Assembly: GCF_002093665.1 (NCBI RefSeq)
Contig: NZ_MRWE01000001.1
Span: 186,001-250,000, forward strand
Length of the DNA: 64,000 nucleotides
Direction of reading: 5' to 3'
Origin: Rouxiella badensis
GTDB lineage: Bacteria; Pseudomonadota; Gammaproteobacteria; Enterobacterales; Enterobacteriaceae
Position 1 is the stretch's first letter. Each line of letters opens with the position of its first letter. Below are positions 28,639 to 37,716 of the stretch, one piece after another. The translations under genes were made by a program, and so were the position numbers. Under the pieces are notes generated by a model. It made no database searches, was not told where the DNA came from, and saw only the letters and a list, made by a program, of their open reading frames with translations.

Positions 28639-29169
28639 TTAAAGGGTGCCGCAAACTTTATCGGTCAGTTCGGCTGGGAACTGCATCAATTGCATGATGT
28701 GTTCAATCATGCTGCGTTTACGGCCTGTATTCGTATTGGTAATGACCCAATAAGGGGTTCCTGGAACATGTTTTGGCTTGGTATGAATACCGTTTTGCAG
28801 CAACGTTTGCTGGTCACCAGCAAAATAAGTGCGAGTACGACCACGTAAAGACTCGGTCGCAACCGCAAATTCTTTCGGGCTGAGCGTATACAGGGTAGTC
28901 AGGATAAGCATGAAGCGGTTAACCGCCTTGGTCTGCTCGGCATACTCATCGGATAACATCAGTTCACGCACGGCACGTACGCGATCGCGCGGTGTATTGG
29001 TGGCAACGGCCGTTTTCTCTGCGGGTGCCACGCTGGCTTTGGCCTGCACTTCCTGGCCGGCAGAAAATTTAAGCATCCGCCGTAAAATGTCTGATGCACT
29101 TTCACCGATATGCTGCGTGTGGCTCGCGATATAGCGGTAAAGCTCTTCATCAACCTCAATCGTTTTCAT
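28639..29169 (-). CDS. seqA: replication initiation negative modulator SeqA
   Basis: Binds hemimethylated GATC sites, sequesters oriC and prevents early re-initiation. The N-terminal oligomerisation domain (MKTIEVDEELYRYIASHTQ) and the C-terminal DNA-binding domain (GTPYWVITNTNTGRKRSMIE in part) are both present. At 176 residues it is close to the E. coli protein (181), the difference lying in the linker. It is first in seqA-pgm and divergent from ybfF. Confidence 0.97.
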   Translation of the reverse strand: MKTIEVDEELYRYIASHTQHIGESASDILRRMLKFSAGQEVQAKASVAPAEKTAVATNTPRDRVRAVRELMLSDEYAEQTKAVNRFMLILTTLYTLSPKEFAVATESLRGRTRTYFAGDQQTLLQNGIHTKPKHVPGTPYWVITNTNTGRKRSMIEHIMQLMQFPAELTDKVCGTL

Positions 29170-29238
29170 CTTTATCCAGTACTGTTTTTCTACTTAATTT
29201 ATTCAAAGGATTATACAAATTAAACTGCGCAAACAAAA

Positions 29239-29252
29239 AGGCGAAATCGCCT
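29239..29252 (-). terminator. small hairpin upstream of seqA
   Basis: On the minus strand AGGCG-ATTT-CGCCT is followed by TTTTG. The five-bp stem is short. It lies in the 5' region of seqA, so it could be a weak attenuator, or chance. Confidence 0.3.
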
Positions 29253-29404
29253 CAATATTCAAAAAGCAGACAAAACCTTATATCCAACTCTTACCCGGCG
29301 CGTGCTTTGCTGTATCCCACTCAGGTATCTGACAGAAAATCTTCTGTGACTCATGATAACCTAATGAGATCCTTACCTGTAATAAATGTCTAATGGACTC
29401 TGCC

Positions 29405-30172
29405 ATGAAATTACATTATCGACTGCAACACTCTGAATCCGCAGAATCGACCGCGTTGCCCATCCTGCTTATTCACGGCCTGTTTGGCACGCTGGACAAT
29501 CTCGGCGTATTAGCGCGATCCCTAAAACAACAGCATAGTGTGCTACAGGTAGATTTGCGTAATCACGGGCTCTCCGAACGTTCACCGGTCATGACCTATC
29601 GGGCGATGGCCGAGGATCTCCGCGACACGCTCGACGACGCCGGTATCGACAAGGCGATCGTCATAGGTCACTCGATGGGGGGCAAGGCCGCAATGGCGCT
29701 GACCGCCTTAGCGCCAGAGCGAGTCGACAAGCTGGTGATTATCGATATAGCGCCGGTGGATTATAAAACTCGCCGCCATGACGAAATCTTTGCCGCACTC
29801 AACGCCGTCACAGAAGCTGGCATCAAGGACCGCGCAGGCGCAACTCGGCTCATGCACGAATATATAAAGGAGGACGGCGTTATTCAGTTCCTGCTCAAGT
29901 CCTTTTCGCAGGGCGAATGGCGTTTCAACGTGCCGGTATTGCTGGCCGAGTACGCCAACATTGTTGGCTGGGCCGAGGTGCCCGCCTGGCCACATCCGGC
30001 GCTGTTTATTCGCGGTGGATTATCGCCTTACGTTCAGGACGAATATCGCGACGACATCGCACGACAGTTTCCAAAAGCCCGCGCCCACGTGGTCGCGGGG
30101 AGCGGACACTGGGTTCATGCCGAGAAGCCGGAGGCGGTGTTGCGCGCCATCTCTCGTTTCATTGATGCGTGA
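29405..30172 (+). CDS. ybfF: alpha/beta-hydrolase esterase YbfF
   Basis: Cytoplasmic esterase of 255 residues; E. coli YbfF acts on acyl-CoA and other esters in vitro. The nucleophile is S90 in GHSMGGKAAM, and the catalytic histidine lies in AGSGHWVHAEKP near residue 234. The oxyanion segment LIHGLFGTLDNLG is conserved. The start MKLHYRL aligns with E. coli and is preferred to an in-frame ATG four codons upstream. It is divergent from seqA. Confidence 0.93.
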   Translation: MKLHYRLQHSESAESTALPILLIHGLFGTLDNLGVLARSLKQQHSVLQVDLRNHGLSERSPVMTYRAMAEDLRDTLDDAGIDKAIVIGHSMGGKAAMALTALAPERVDKLVIIDIAPVDYKTRRHDEIFAALNAVTEAGIKDRAGATRLMHEYIKEDGVIQFLLKSFSQGEWRFNVPVLLAEYANIVGWAEVPAWPHPALFIRGGLSPYVQDEYRDDIARQFPKARAHVVAGSGHWVHAEKPEAVLRAISRFIDA

Positions 30173-30270
30173 TCCTGCGCAAGGACGCGCTAAATATTCC
30201 CGCCGCACGCGCAACTGTTCAAAAAAACGGCTAATCATAATAACTTAGCGCTGAATCAAGGCAGTTAGGC

Positions 30271-30299
30271 GTTGTGGAGGGGTATACGCTAGGGTATGA
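30271..30299 (+). promoter_or_regulatory. candidate ybfE promoter
   Basis: TTGTGG, a 17-base spacer and TATGAT (five of six consensus bases) precede ybfE by about 155 bases. No good LexA box could be found around it. Confidence 0.4.
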
Positions 30300-30454
30300 T
30301 TGCGCGCTGTAATTTTGCCCCTGCGCCAGGTCAGTTTTTTCTCGCGCCTGAGGTAAATTGGGTTAGGGTTTATTAACCCGAAATGTGTAACCATCTCATC
30401 TGAAAAGGGCTTAGGTCGCTTTTCGATGTAACTTCCCTAGTTGTACCGCTACCT

Positions 30455-30736
30455 ATGGCAAAAGAACAACTGGATCGCACGACGCTTGATCTGTTCGCAG
30501 ACGATCGCCGTCCGGGACGTCCAAAAACAAATCCGCTTTCTCGCGATGAACAGCTCAGGATTAACAAGCGTAATCAGCTTCGCCGTGACAAAAACAACGG
30601 TTTACGTCGCGTAGAGCTGAAGATCAATGCTGAAGCTGTGGATGCGCTAAACAAGTTGGCGGAACAACAAAATATCAGTCGTAGCGAGCTGATTGAACAG
30701 ATGCTGCTGTCACATCTGAACGGTCAGGATAGCTAG
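30455..30736 (+). CDS. ybfE: LexA-regulated-type protein YbfE
   Basis: A 93-residue basic protein. The N-terminal segment TTLDLFADDRRPGRPKTNPL matches E. coli YbfE. The C-terminal half (residues 48-88) looks like a ribbon-helix-helix fold: LRRVELKINAEAVDALNKLA then ISRSELIEQMLLSHL. It is probably DNA-binding, with targets unknown. In E. coli the gene belongs to the SOS regulon, but I do not see a convincing LexA site here. Confidence 0.88.
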   Translation: MAKEQLDRTTLDLFADDRRPGRPKTNPLSRDEQLRINKRNQLRRDKNNGLRRVELKINAEAVDALNKLAEQQNISRSELIEQMLLSHLNGQDS

Positions 30737-31078
30737 TCATCGTATTCTGATGCGGGCGGGTAACTCTTTCGGTTACCCGCCGTTAGCGTTTCATCTTGTA
30801 AACTTCCGCAACAGAGCACACAAAGGCGATAACGCTTGCCTGAATTGCCCGATAAACTATTCACATCAAAAATACGGGTATGCATCCTAAACAGGTCCGC
30901 ATTAACATTGGCGTCACTAAATCCGTGCTTCAACGGGGTATTCACGCAGCCTGATGCGGATGAGAATATGTTCTCTCTCCGCCGAGTTTGTTATCATCCT
31001 GCATAAATTGACTCGCACGCCGCGGACGAAAAAGCAGACTCTCTGAGTCTATTAAAGAACAAGAGGTTAGATAAGCTT
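30737..31078. other. ybfE-fldA intergenic region
   Basis: No supported gene in 342 bases; one short minus-strand frame has no recognisable product. It holds the ybfE terminator hairpin and the fldA promoter region. A six-bp hairpin AGACTC/GAGTCT lies about 30 bases before the fldA ATG, and AAGAGG serves as its ribosome site. Confidence 0.6.
30755..30781 (+). terminator. ybfE terminator-like hairpin
   Basis: A 10-bp stem GGCGGGTAAC/GTTACCCGCC with a seven-base loop lies about 20 bases after the ybfE stop. The T-content after it is low, so termination may be incomplete. Confidence 0.55.
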
Positions 31079-31606
31079 ATGGCAGTAGTAGGTATCTTCT
31101 TTGGTTCCGACACCGGAAACACCGAAAACATCGCAAAAATGATCCAGAAGCAGTTGGGTAAAGATGTTGCTGACGTTCAGGACATCGCCAAAAGCAGCAA
31201 AGAAGATCTGGAAAAATACGATATTCTGCTGATCGGCATCCCGACCTGGTATTACGGTGAAGCACAGTGTGACTGGGACGATTTTTTCCCAACGCTGGAA
31301 GAGATAGATTTTGAAGGCAAGCTGGTTGCGCTGTTCGGCTGCGGCGACCAGGAAGACTACGCAGAGTACTTCTGTGACGCAATGGGCACCGTACGCGATA
31401 TTATTGAACCACGCGGCGCCGTGATTGTCGGACATTGGTCTACCGAAGGTTACCACTACGAAGCGTCTAAAGGCATGGCGGACGACAAGCATTTCATCGG
31501 TTTGGCTATCGACGAAGACCGTCAACCAGAGCTGACCAACGAACGTGTTGACGCCTGGGTTAAACAAATTAGTGAAGAGTTGAGCCTCGCTGAGATTATC
31601 GGTTAA
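31079..31606 (+). CDS. fldA: flavodoxin 1
   Basis: FMN electron carrier (175 residues) that serves IspG/IspH, activation of pyruvate formate-lyase and methionine synthase. The FMN phosphate loop is GSDTGNTENIAK at about residues 9-20; the aromatic flavin contacts lie in PTWYYGEAQCDWDD and GCGDQEDYAEYFCDA. It lies just upstream of fur on the same strand, as in E. coli, where the pair is joined in oxidative stress and iron control. Confidence 0.97.
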   Translation: MAVVGIFFGSDTGNTENIAKMIQKQLGKDVADVQDIAKSSKEDLEKYDILLIGIPTWYYGEAQCDWDDFFPTLEEIDFEGKLVALFGCGDQEDYAEYFCDAMGTVRDIIEPRGAVIVGHWSTEGYHYEASKGMADDKHFIGLAIDEDRQPELTNERVDAWVKQISEELSLAEIIG

Positions 31607-31746
31607 TCCCACACAAAGGCTAAGGCCCTGAATCATTAGGGTTAAACCTGAAAGGGCCAAACTATCACTGAAATTAACAATTTAACTCGCACAAAATTGT
31701 AACTTTCAGCTGTATCAAGGTACACTTACTGTATCTGTTTTTATTA

Positions 31747-31782
31747 TTCCTGCCTTTTTGAGAAACAACATTCAGGCAGGAA
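31747..31782 (+). terminator. hairpin between fldA and fur
   Basis: A perfect 9-bp stem TTCCTGCCT/AGGCAGGAA with an 18-base loop is followed by CGATTTTT. It may terminate fldA partly or structure the fur leader. Confidence 0.45.
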
Positions 31783-31847
31783 CGATTTTTGTGAACAGCC
31801 CACCGTTTTCATTAACGTGATTAGCATAGTGACAGGACTAAATCCGC

Positions 31848-32294
31848 ATGACTGACAACAACACCGCACTGAAGAAAGCCGGCTTAAAGGTCACGCTTCC
31901 ACGCTTGAAAATCCTGGAAGTGTTGCAAGCCCCGGCAGGTCATCACGTCAGTGCGGAAGATTTGTACAAAGAACTGATTGATATGGGCGAAGAAATTGGT
32001 CTTGCCACGGTTTACCGTGTCCTGAACCAGTTTGACGACGCCGGCATTGTTACCCGCCACAACTTTGAAGGCGGCAAGTCTGTATTTGAACTGACTCAGC
32101 AGCATCACCATGACCACTTGATCTGCCTCGACTGCGGTCGTGTGATCGAATTCCGCGACGAATACATCGAAGCGCGTCAGCGTGAAATTGCAAAAACCCA
32201 CGGCATCAAATTAACCAACCACAGCCTCTATCTTTACGGCCACTGCGAAGCAGGCAACTGTATTGAAGACGAAACGCTGCACGGTAAAGGCTAA
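31848..32294 (+). CDS. fur: ferric uptake regulator
   Basis: Global iron-sensing repressor, 148 residues. It has an N-terminal winged helix (GLKVTLPRLKILEVL, IGLATVYRVLNQFDDAG) and a C-terminal dimer domain with the metal segment QQHHHDHLICLDCGRV and CEAGNC. It represses iron uptake genes when Fe2+ is bound. The length and motifs are those of E. coli Fur. In E. coli a short upstream frame (uof) controls fur translation; only a poor 12-codon frame overlaps the start here. Confidence 0.98.
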   Translation: MTDNNTALKKAGLKVTLPRLKILEVLQAPAGHHVSAEDLYKELIDMGEEIGLATVYRVLNQFDDAGIVTRHNFEGGKSVFELTQQHHHDHLICLDCGRVIEFRDEYIEARQREIAKTHGIKLTNHSLYLYGHCEAGNCIEDETLHGKG

Positions 32295-32348
32295 TACCTT
32301 GCCCAAGTTCTGTCTCTCAGGGATAAGAGCAGAGCTGGAAATAAAATG

Positions 32349-32370
32349 ACCGCTGAAAAGCGGTTTTTTT
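32349..32370 (+). terminator. fur terminator
   Basis: ACCGCT-GAAA-AGCGGT followed by a seven-base T-run, about 55 bases after the fur stop codon. Confidence 0.85.
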
Positions 32371-32395
32371 ATGCCTGCGGTTTAAGATTCAGGCA

Positions 32396-32421
32396 TAAAA
32401 AAACGCAGCCAATGGCTGCGT
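32396..32421 (-). terminator. glnS terminator
   Basis: An 8-bp stem ACGCAGCC/GGCTGCGT with a three-base loop; on the minus strand it is followed by a T-run. It sits back to back with the fur terminator in the convergent gap. Confidence 0.85.
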
Positions 32422-32444
32422 TTTCAATTAAGTCAGCGCATCAA

Positions 32445-34115
32445 TTATGCGACTGGCTTACTTTCCCAGTTGTCGCGCAGCCCCACGGTGCGGTTAAACA
32501 CCAGGTGCTCGGCGGTAGAGTAAGTGCTGTCGGCGCAGAAGTAACCTTCACGCTCAAACTGCAGGCTCACACCAACCTCTGCATTCGCCAGGCTCGGCTC
32601 AACAAAACCGTTGGCGATGACCAGAGACTCTGGGTTGATGGTGGTCAGGAAGTCTTCCGCCTGACCCGGGTTCGCTACGCTGAACAGACGGTCATACAGG
32701 CGGAACTCAGCAGGCTTGCCTTCTGAAGCAGAAACCCAGTGGATCACACCTTTAACCTTGCGGCCATCGGCAGGATCTTTACTCAGGGTATCCACGTCAT
32801 AGCGACAGAAAATCGTCGTGATATTGCCTTCGGCGTCTTTCTCGATGCGTTCTGCTTTAATCACGTAGGCATTGCGCAGGCGGACTTCTTTTCCCAGCAC
32901 CAGACGCTTGTACTGCTTATTGGCCTCTTCGCGGAAGTCAGCCTGATCGATGTAAATTTCAGCGGTAAACGGCACGTCACGTGAGCCCATTTCTGGCTTG
33001 CTCGGGTGATTAGGCATTTGAACCCACTGAACCGCATCGCCGGCAAAGTTCTCGATGATCACTTTAACCGGGTTAATGACGGCCATTGCACGCGGTGCAT
33101 TCTCGTTGAGGTCATCACGGATACAGGATTCCAGCGCCGCCATTTCGACGTTGTTGTCCTGCTTGGTCACGCCGATACGACGGCAGAATTCGCGAATAGA
33201 CGCGGCGGTATAGCCACGGCGACGCAGACCGGAAACCGTTGGCATACGCGGGTCGTCCCAGCCTTCAACAATCTTCTCGGTCACCAGCAGGCTCAGCTTG
33301 CGCTTGGACATGATGGCGTATTCGAGGTTCAGGCGAGAGAACTCGTACTGACGCGGATGGCAAGGAATGGTGATGTTATCCAATACCCAGTCGTACAGAC
33401 GGCGGTTGTCCTGGAACTCCAGCGTACACAGTGAGTGGGTGATCCCTTCCAGCGCATCGGAAATGCAGTGGGTGAAATCGTACATTGGGTAGATGCACCA
33501 CTTGTTGCCAGTCTGGTGATGGTCTGCAAACTTGATGCGGTACAGTACCGGGTCACGCATCACGAAGAACGGTGACGCCATGTCAATCTTGGCGCGCAGG
33601 CACGCGGTGCCCTCGGCGAACTCGCCGTTACGCATTTTAGCAAACAGCGCGAGGTTCTCCTCGACGGTACGGTCGCGGAACGGGCTGTTTTTACCTGGTG
33701 CAGTCAGGTTACCGCGGTATTCGCGGATCTGCTCTGGCGAAAGCTCATCGACATAGGCCAGGCCTTTCTGAATAAGCTCGACCGCGTAGTGGTGCAGTTG
33801 ATCAAAATAGTCGGAAGAGTAATGAACCTCACCGCTCCACTCGAAACCAAGCCACTGAACGTCTTTTTTAATAGACTCGACGAATTCGATATCTTCTTTC
33901 ACCGGGTTGGTATCGTCAAAACGCAGGTTGCATTGACCCTGATAGTCTTGAGCGATGCCAAAGTTCAGGCAGATCGATTTTGCGTGGCCAATGTGCAAAT
34001 AACCATTGGGCTCAGGCGGGAAACGGGTCACGACAGAAGCGTGTTTTCCCGATGCCAGATCTTCATCAATAATCTGACGGATAAAATTTGTTGGGCGGGC
34101 TTCAGCCTCACTCAT
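32445..34115 (-). CDS. glnS: glutaminyl-tRNA synthetase
   Basis: Class I aminoacyl-tRNA synthetase charging tRNA-Gln, 556 residues. The HIGH motif is at residues 41-44 in [12 protein letters not shown], and the KMSKS-type loop is MSKRKLS near residue 270. The acceptor-binding and two C-terminal beta-barrel domains are full length. Its substrate tRNA-Gln is also encoded in this window, near 43350. It is transcribed alone. Confidence 0.98.
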   Translation of the reverse strand: MSEAEARPTNFIRQIIDEDLASGKHASVVTRFPPEPNGYLHIGHAKSICLNFGIAQDYQGQCNLRFDDTNPVKEDIEFVESIKKDVQWLGFEWSGEVHYSSDYFDQLHHYAVELIQKGLAYVDELSPEQIREYRGNLTAPGKNSPFRDRTVEENLALFAKMRNGEFAEGTACLRAKIDMASPFFVMRDPVLYRIKFADHHQTGNKWCIYPMYDFTHCISDALEGITHSLCTLEFQDNRRLYDWVLDNITIPCHPRQYEFSRLNLEYAIMSKRKLSLLVTEKIVEGWDDPRMPTVSGLRRRGYTAASIREFCRRIGVTKQDNNVEMAALESCIRDDLNENAPRAMAVINPVKVIIENFAGDAVQWVQMPNHPSKPEMGSRDVPFTAEIYIDQADFREEANKQYKRLVLGKEVRLRNAYVIKAERIEKDAEGNITTIFCRYDVDTLSKDPADGRKVKGVIHWVSASEGKPAEFRLYDRLFSVANPGQAEDFLTTINPESLVIANGFVEPSLANAEVGVSLQFEREGYFCADSTYSTAEHLVFNRTVGLRDNWESKPVA

Positions 34116-34260
34116 TGTTCAATTCCTCTACGCGAACGAAAGCTCGAAAGACTAACCGCATATGTTCCAACAAGCCACGTCGGGAAACAACCCTTAAGTG
34201 CCAAATTTGAAACTATTAAAAATATTTTTACCGTAAAGCCACGGACACAGGCGCTAAAAA

Positions 34261-34291
34261 CAAAAAACGGGAAGAGATTGCTCCCTTCCCG
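34261..34291 (-). terminator. nagE terminator
   Basis: A 7-bp stem CGGGAAG/CTTCCCG; on the minus strand it is followed by TTTTTTG. It lies about 50 bases past nagE. Confidence 0.75.
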
Positions 34292-34339
34292 CTGCGATTT
34301 TTAACGACTCTCGCCTTTTTTCACAACAAACGGCCAACC

Positions 34340-36382
34340 TTACTTCGCGTGGATCTCGAACAGTTTGCTCTCGCCTGCCACCACCGACTCACCGGCCAGC
34401 AGGGTCAGACCGGAATAGTCTTCCATATTACTAACCACCACCGGGCTTATCATCGAGCGTGCATTGCCGTTCAGATAGTCCAGATCCAGCTCCAGCACCG
34501 GTTGACCGGCCTTAACGGTTGCCCCTTCTTCCACCAAACGGGTAAAGCCTTGACCGTTAAGCGCGACGGTGTCCAGACCAATGTGGACCACCACTTCGGC
34601 ACCGGATTCAGTTTCGAGGCAGAACGCGTGATTGGTGTTAAAGATTTTCACTACCACGCCATTGGCCGGAGCAACCACGGTTTTCTGCGTTGGACGAATC
34701 GCCAGGCCTTCACCTACCGCGCCGCTGGCGAAGGCTTCGTCAGGCACCTGAGCGAGTGCAACGACCTCACCGGTGATAGGTGACACCAGCGTTTCCAGCA
34801 CAGGCTTCGGCGCGTTGGGTACCGCCTGAGGCTTCACGGCGGCAACCGGCGCGGCCGTGGCCGGTGCAGCAGCGGCGGCAACCGGACCGGTAGTCATCAC
34901 CGTGCGCATCGCACCGGCGATAATCTCGGCGCGGGTTCCCACAATCACCTGCACGCTTTGTTTGTTAAGACGGATAACGCCTGATGCGCCGAGGCGTTTG
35001 GCCAACCCATCGTCCACCAGCGAAGAGTCTTTGACGTTAAGACGCAGGCGGGTGATACAGGCGTCGATGCCCGTCAGGTTTTCTGAACCGCCGATGGCGC
35101 TGATATAGCGACGGGCCAGCAGGGAAGTTTCATCCGCCTTGCTGTTGCCGGTGGTATCAACATTCACGTCATAACCGTCGGACTCGTCACCGGCAACCGC
35201 CAGCTCGCGACCTGGGGTCATCAGGTTGAATTTATTAATGGTGAAACGGAACACCACGTAATAGATAACGAAGAACACCAGACCCTGAGGGATCAGCATA
35301 TACCAGTGGGTTGCAAGCGGGTTACGCGATGACAGCACCATATCCACCAGACCGGCACTGAAACCAAAACCGGCAATCCAGTGCATGCTGGCAGCAATGA
35401 ACACGGAAAGCCCAGTCAACACGGCGTGAATGAAATACAGCACCGGTGCAACGAACATGAAGGAGAATTCCAGCGGTTCAGTAATGCCGGTAAAGAAGGA
35501 GGCAAACGCCGCTGCCAGCATGATGCCGCCCACTTTCGCGCGGTTTTCAGGGCGTGCACAGTGGTAAATAGCCAGTGCCGCACCGGGCAAACCAAACATC
35601 ATGATTGGGAAGAAGCCCGCCTGATAACGACCGGTGATCCCCACGGTGGCTTTGCCGGCTTCGATGGATTCCTGACCGCCGAGGAAGTTAGGGATATCGT
35701 TGATGCCCGCGACGTCAAACCAGAACACCGAGTTAAGCGCATGATGCAGACCGACGGGAATCAGCAGACGGTTGAAGAAAGCATAGATGCCCGCGCCCGC
35801 AGATCCCAGTTGCTGGATGTGCTCACCAAAGGTCACCAGACCGTTAAAGATAAGCGGCCAGACGTACATCATGATGAACGCCACGACGATCATCAGGAAA
35901 GAGGTCAGGATAGGCACCAGACGACGGCCGCTAAAGAACGACAACGCCTTTGGCAGCTCTACGTGGCTGAAGCGGTTATACAGCTCTGCAGAAATGATAC
36001 CGACGAGAATACCCACAAACTGGTTGTTGATTTTGCCGAAGGCCGCAGGCACGTCAGCGACTGGGATTTTTTGGATCATGGAGACCGCTGCCGGAGAACA
36101 CAGCGTGGTTAATACCAGAAAACCGACGAAACCCGTCAGCGCGGCTGCGCCATCTTTGTCTTTGGACATGCCGTAAGCCACGCCAATCGCGAAGAGTACC
36201 GCCATGTTTTCAATGATTGCCGATCCTGACTTGATAAACAGGGCCGCCAACGCGTTGTCGCCGCCCCAGCCCACCGGGTCAATCCAATACCCTACCCCCA
36301 TCAATATTGCTGCGGCGGGTAATGTCGCAACCGGGACCATCAAGGCCCGGCCAATCTTCTGCAAGTAGCTAAGTATACTCAA
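34340..36382 (-). CDS. nagE: N-acetylglucosamine PTS permease, EIICBA
   Basis: Phosphotransferase permease that imports GlcNAc as GlcNAc-6-phosphate. Domains in order: EIIC membrane part (about 1-390), EIIB with phosphocysteine C442 in GIDACITRLRL, an Ala/Pro-rich linker (about 510-535) and EIIA with phospho-acceptor H600 in VVHIGLDTV and helper H585 in NTNHAF. At 680 residues it is longer than E. coli NagE (648), the excess being mostly linker. It is divergent from nagBACD, and the shared gap carries NagC and CRP-like sites. Confidence 0.97.
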   Translation of the reverse strand: MSILSYLQKIGRALMVPVATLPAAAILMGVGYWIDPVGWGGDNALAALFIKSGSAIIENMAVLFAIGVAYGMSKDKDGAAALTGFVGFLVLTTLCSPAAVSMIQKIPVADVPAAFGKINNQFVGILVGIISAELYNRFSHVELPKALSFFSGRRLVPILTSFLMIVVAFIMMYVWPLIFNGLVTFGEHIQQLGSAGAGIYAFFNRLLIPVGLHHALNSVFWFDVAGINDIPNFLGGQESIEAGKATVGITGRYQAGFFPIMMFGLPGAALAIYHCARPENRAKVGGIMLAAAFASFFTGITEPLEFSFMFVAPVLYFIHAVLTGLSVFIAASMHWIAGFGFSAGLVDMVLSSRNPLATHWYMLIPQGLVFFVIYYVVFRFTINKFNLMTPGRELAVAGDESDGYDVNVDTTGNSKADETSLLARRYISAIGGSENLTGIDACITRLRLNVKDSSLVDDGLAKRLGASGVIRLNKQSVQVIVGTRAEIIAGAMRTVMTTGPVAAAAAPATAAPVAAVKPQAVPNAPKPVLETLVSPITGEVVALAQVPDEAFASGAVGEGLAIRPTQKTVVAPANGVVVKIFNTNHAFCLETESGAEVVVHIGLDTVALNGQGFTRLVEEGATVKAGQPVLELDLDYLNGNARSMISPVVVSNMEDYSGLTLLAGESVVAGESKLFEIHAK

Positions 36383-36504
36383 CTTTTCCCCCTATTCGCC
36401 CTGAGACGAATCACCAAAGTAGTTTAATTAGAATGTGTGACTACCTATCTTTGAAAATGCTCAAAACCTGACTCACCAAAGTCATAATGCGCAGTGTAAA
36501 AAAA

Positions 36505-36525
36505 TTAATTCGTATCGCAAATTAA
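36505..36525. promoter_or_regulatory. NagC-type operator, strong
   Basis: TTAATT and AATTAA flank a 9-base centre (CGTATCGCA), matching the AT-rich dyad of NagC sites. It lies between nagE and the CRP-like site. Confidence 0.6.
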
Positions 36526-36535
36526 AACCTCATTA

Positions 36536-36556
36536 TTTGTGATTTTTATCACCAAA
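36536..36556. promoter_or_regulatory. CRP-binding site
   Basis: TGTGA, six bases, TCACC with flanking TT and AAA: one base off the ideal CRP dyad. A cAMP-CRP activator here would serve both nagE and nagB. Confidence 0.7.
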
Positions 36557-36598
36557 AATGGGTATTAACAAGCCATAATGCTAGTCATAACCCAAAAC

Positions 36599-36618
36599 TT
36601 ATTTTATCATTAAAAAAA
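36599..36618. promoter_or_regulatory. NagC-type operator, weaker
   Basis: TTATTTTATCATTAAAAAAA resembles the NagC pattern of T-rich and A-rich arms. It is about 94 bases from the stronger box, a spacing compatible with looping. Confidence 0.35.
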
Positions 36619-36756
36619 TCTAGGCCGCAGCGTGCCGATCATCTGCGTTAATGAGCCCGCTGTAAAGTCAAAGCCGGTCATGCATGGAACATTTAAATTC
36701 CTTGCCCATCGCCCCTCGCGGTGGGTATACAAAGTATAAAACTTAAGAGGTGTACG

Positions 36757-37557
36757 ATGAGACTTATTCCGCTGAATACTCCCACTGAAGTGGGTAAATG
36801 GGCTGCGCGTCATATTGTTCAACGCATCAACGCGTTTAACCCCACCGCCGAACGTCCGTTTGTACTGGGTCTGCCGACCGGGGGTACCCCGATGGAAGCC
36901 TATAAACATCTTGTTGCTATGCATAAAGCAGGCCAAGTCAGCTTCCAAAACGTGGTAACCTTCAACATGGATGAGTACGTTGGCCTGCCGCAGGAACATC
37001 CGGAAAGCTACCATACGTTCATGTACAAAAACTTCTTCGACCACGTTGATATTAAAAAAGAAAATATTAATCTTTTAAACGGTAATGCACCGGACGTCGA
37101 TGAAGAGTGCCGTCAGTACGAAGCAAAAATTAAGTCCTACGGCAAAATTAATCTGTTCATGGGCGGCGTGGGCAACGACGGTCACATTGCGTTTAACGAA
37201 CCGGCTTCCTCACTGGCTTCGCGTACGCGCATCAAGACGTTGACCCACGATACACGCATTGCCAATTCGCGTTTCTTTGATAACGATGTTTCACAGGTGC
37301 CAAAATATGCGCTGACCGTCGGCGTGGGTACCCTGCTCGATGCGGAAGAAGTGATGATTCTGGTGACCGGCCATGCCAAGGCACAGGCTCTGGAAGCCGC
37401 GGTCGAAGGCAACATCAACCACATGTGGACCATCAGCTGCCTACAGCTGCATGCGAAAGCAGTGGTCGTTTGCGACGAACCATCCACAATGGAATTAAAA
37501 GTAAAAACGGTGAAATACTTCCGTGAGCTTGAAGCCGAAAATATGAAAGATCTTTAA
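36757..37557 (+). CDS. nagB: glucosamine-6-phosphate deaminase
   Basis: Converts glucosamine 6-phosphate to fructose 6-phosphate and ammonia. The catalytic residues D72, D141, H143 and E148 stand at the same positions as in E. coli NagB (266 residues). The start MRLIPLNTP follows an AAGAGG ribosome site; an upstream in-frame GTG adds 12 residues without family support. It is first in nagBACD. Confidence 0.98.
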   Translation: MRLIPLNTPTEVGKWAARHIVQRINAFNPTAERPFVLGLPTGGTPMEAYKHLVAMHKAGQVSFQNVVTFNMDEYVGLPQEHPESYHTFMYKNFFDHVDIKKENINLLNGNAPDVDEECRQYEAKIKSYGKINLFMGGVGNDGHIAFNEPASSLASRTRIKTLTHDTRIANSRFFDNDVSQVPKYALTVGVGTLLDAEEVMILVTGHAKAQALEAAVEGNINHMWTISCLQLHAKAVVVCDEPSTMELKVKTVKYFRELEAENMKDL

Positions 37558-37597
37558 TTAATCCAAAATTTACAGACAGTTCCGTGAAATAATTGGC

Positions 37598-37704
37598 TCT
37601 GCGCGACGAGGCAGCAAGTGAGAGAATCCCCATCGGCTGACCTAGTCGGTGATTCGGAAAAACGCGCGAAGCTTACGCCGTTGCAGTGCCAATGACGACG
37701 GGGA
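37598..37704. repeat. degenerate dispersed repeat, copy A
   Basis: GCGACGAGGCAGCAAGTGAG followed by AATCCCCATCGGCT and later ATGACGACGGGG fits the same pattern as the copies at 49273 and 54661. It fills most of the nagB-nagA gap. Confidence 0.5.
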
Positions 37705-37716
37705 AAGGGGGGTGAG

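Larger units (their letters stand above)
36383..36756. other. nagE/nagB divergent control region
   Basis: This 374-base gap has no gene. It contains at least one good NagC-type box, a second weaker one nearer nagB, and a CRP site between them (separate entries). That matches the looped repression architecture known for E. coli nagE-nagB. A TATAAA at about 36735 is a possible nagB -10, and AAGAGG is the nagB ribosome site. Confidence 0.75.

Noticed and set aside
30300-30454. LexA box upstream of ybfE
   Set aside because: E. coli ybfE is SOS-controlled, but no CTG-N10-CAG dyad of acceptable quality is visible; only a CTGTAA half-site near the candidate promoter.
30733-30945. Short minus-strand frame between ybfE and fldA as a gene
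   Set aside because: It overlaps the ybfE terminator hairpin, has no ribosome site and no recognisable protein pattern.
31818-31856. uof-like upstream frame overlapping the fur start
   Set aside because: A 12-codon GTG frame ends in the fur start region, but it has no ribosome site and no likeness I can confirm to the E. coli uof peptide.
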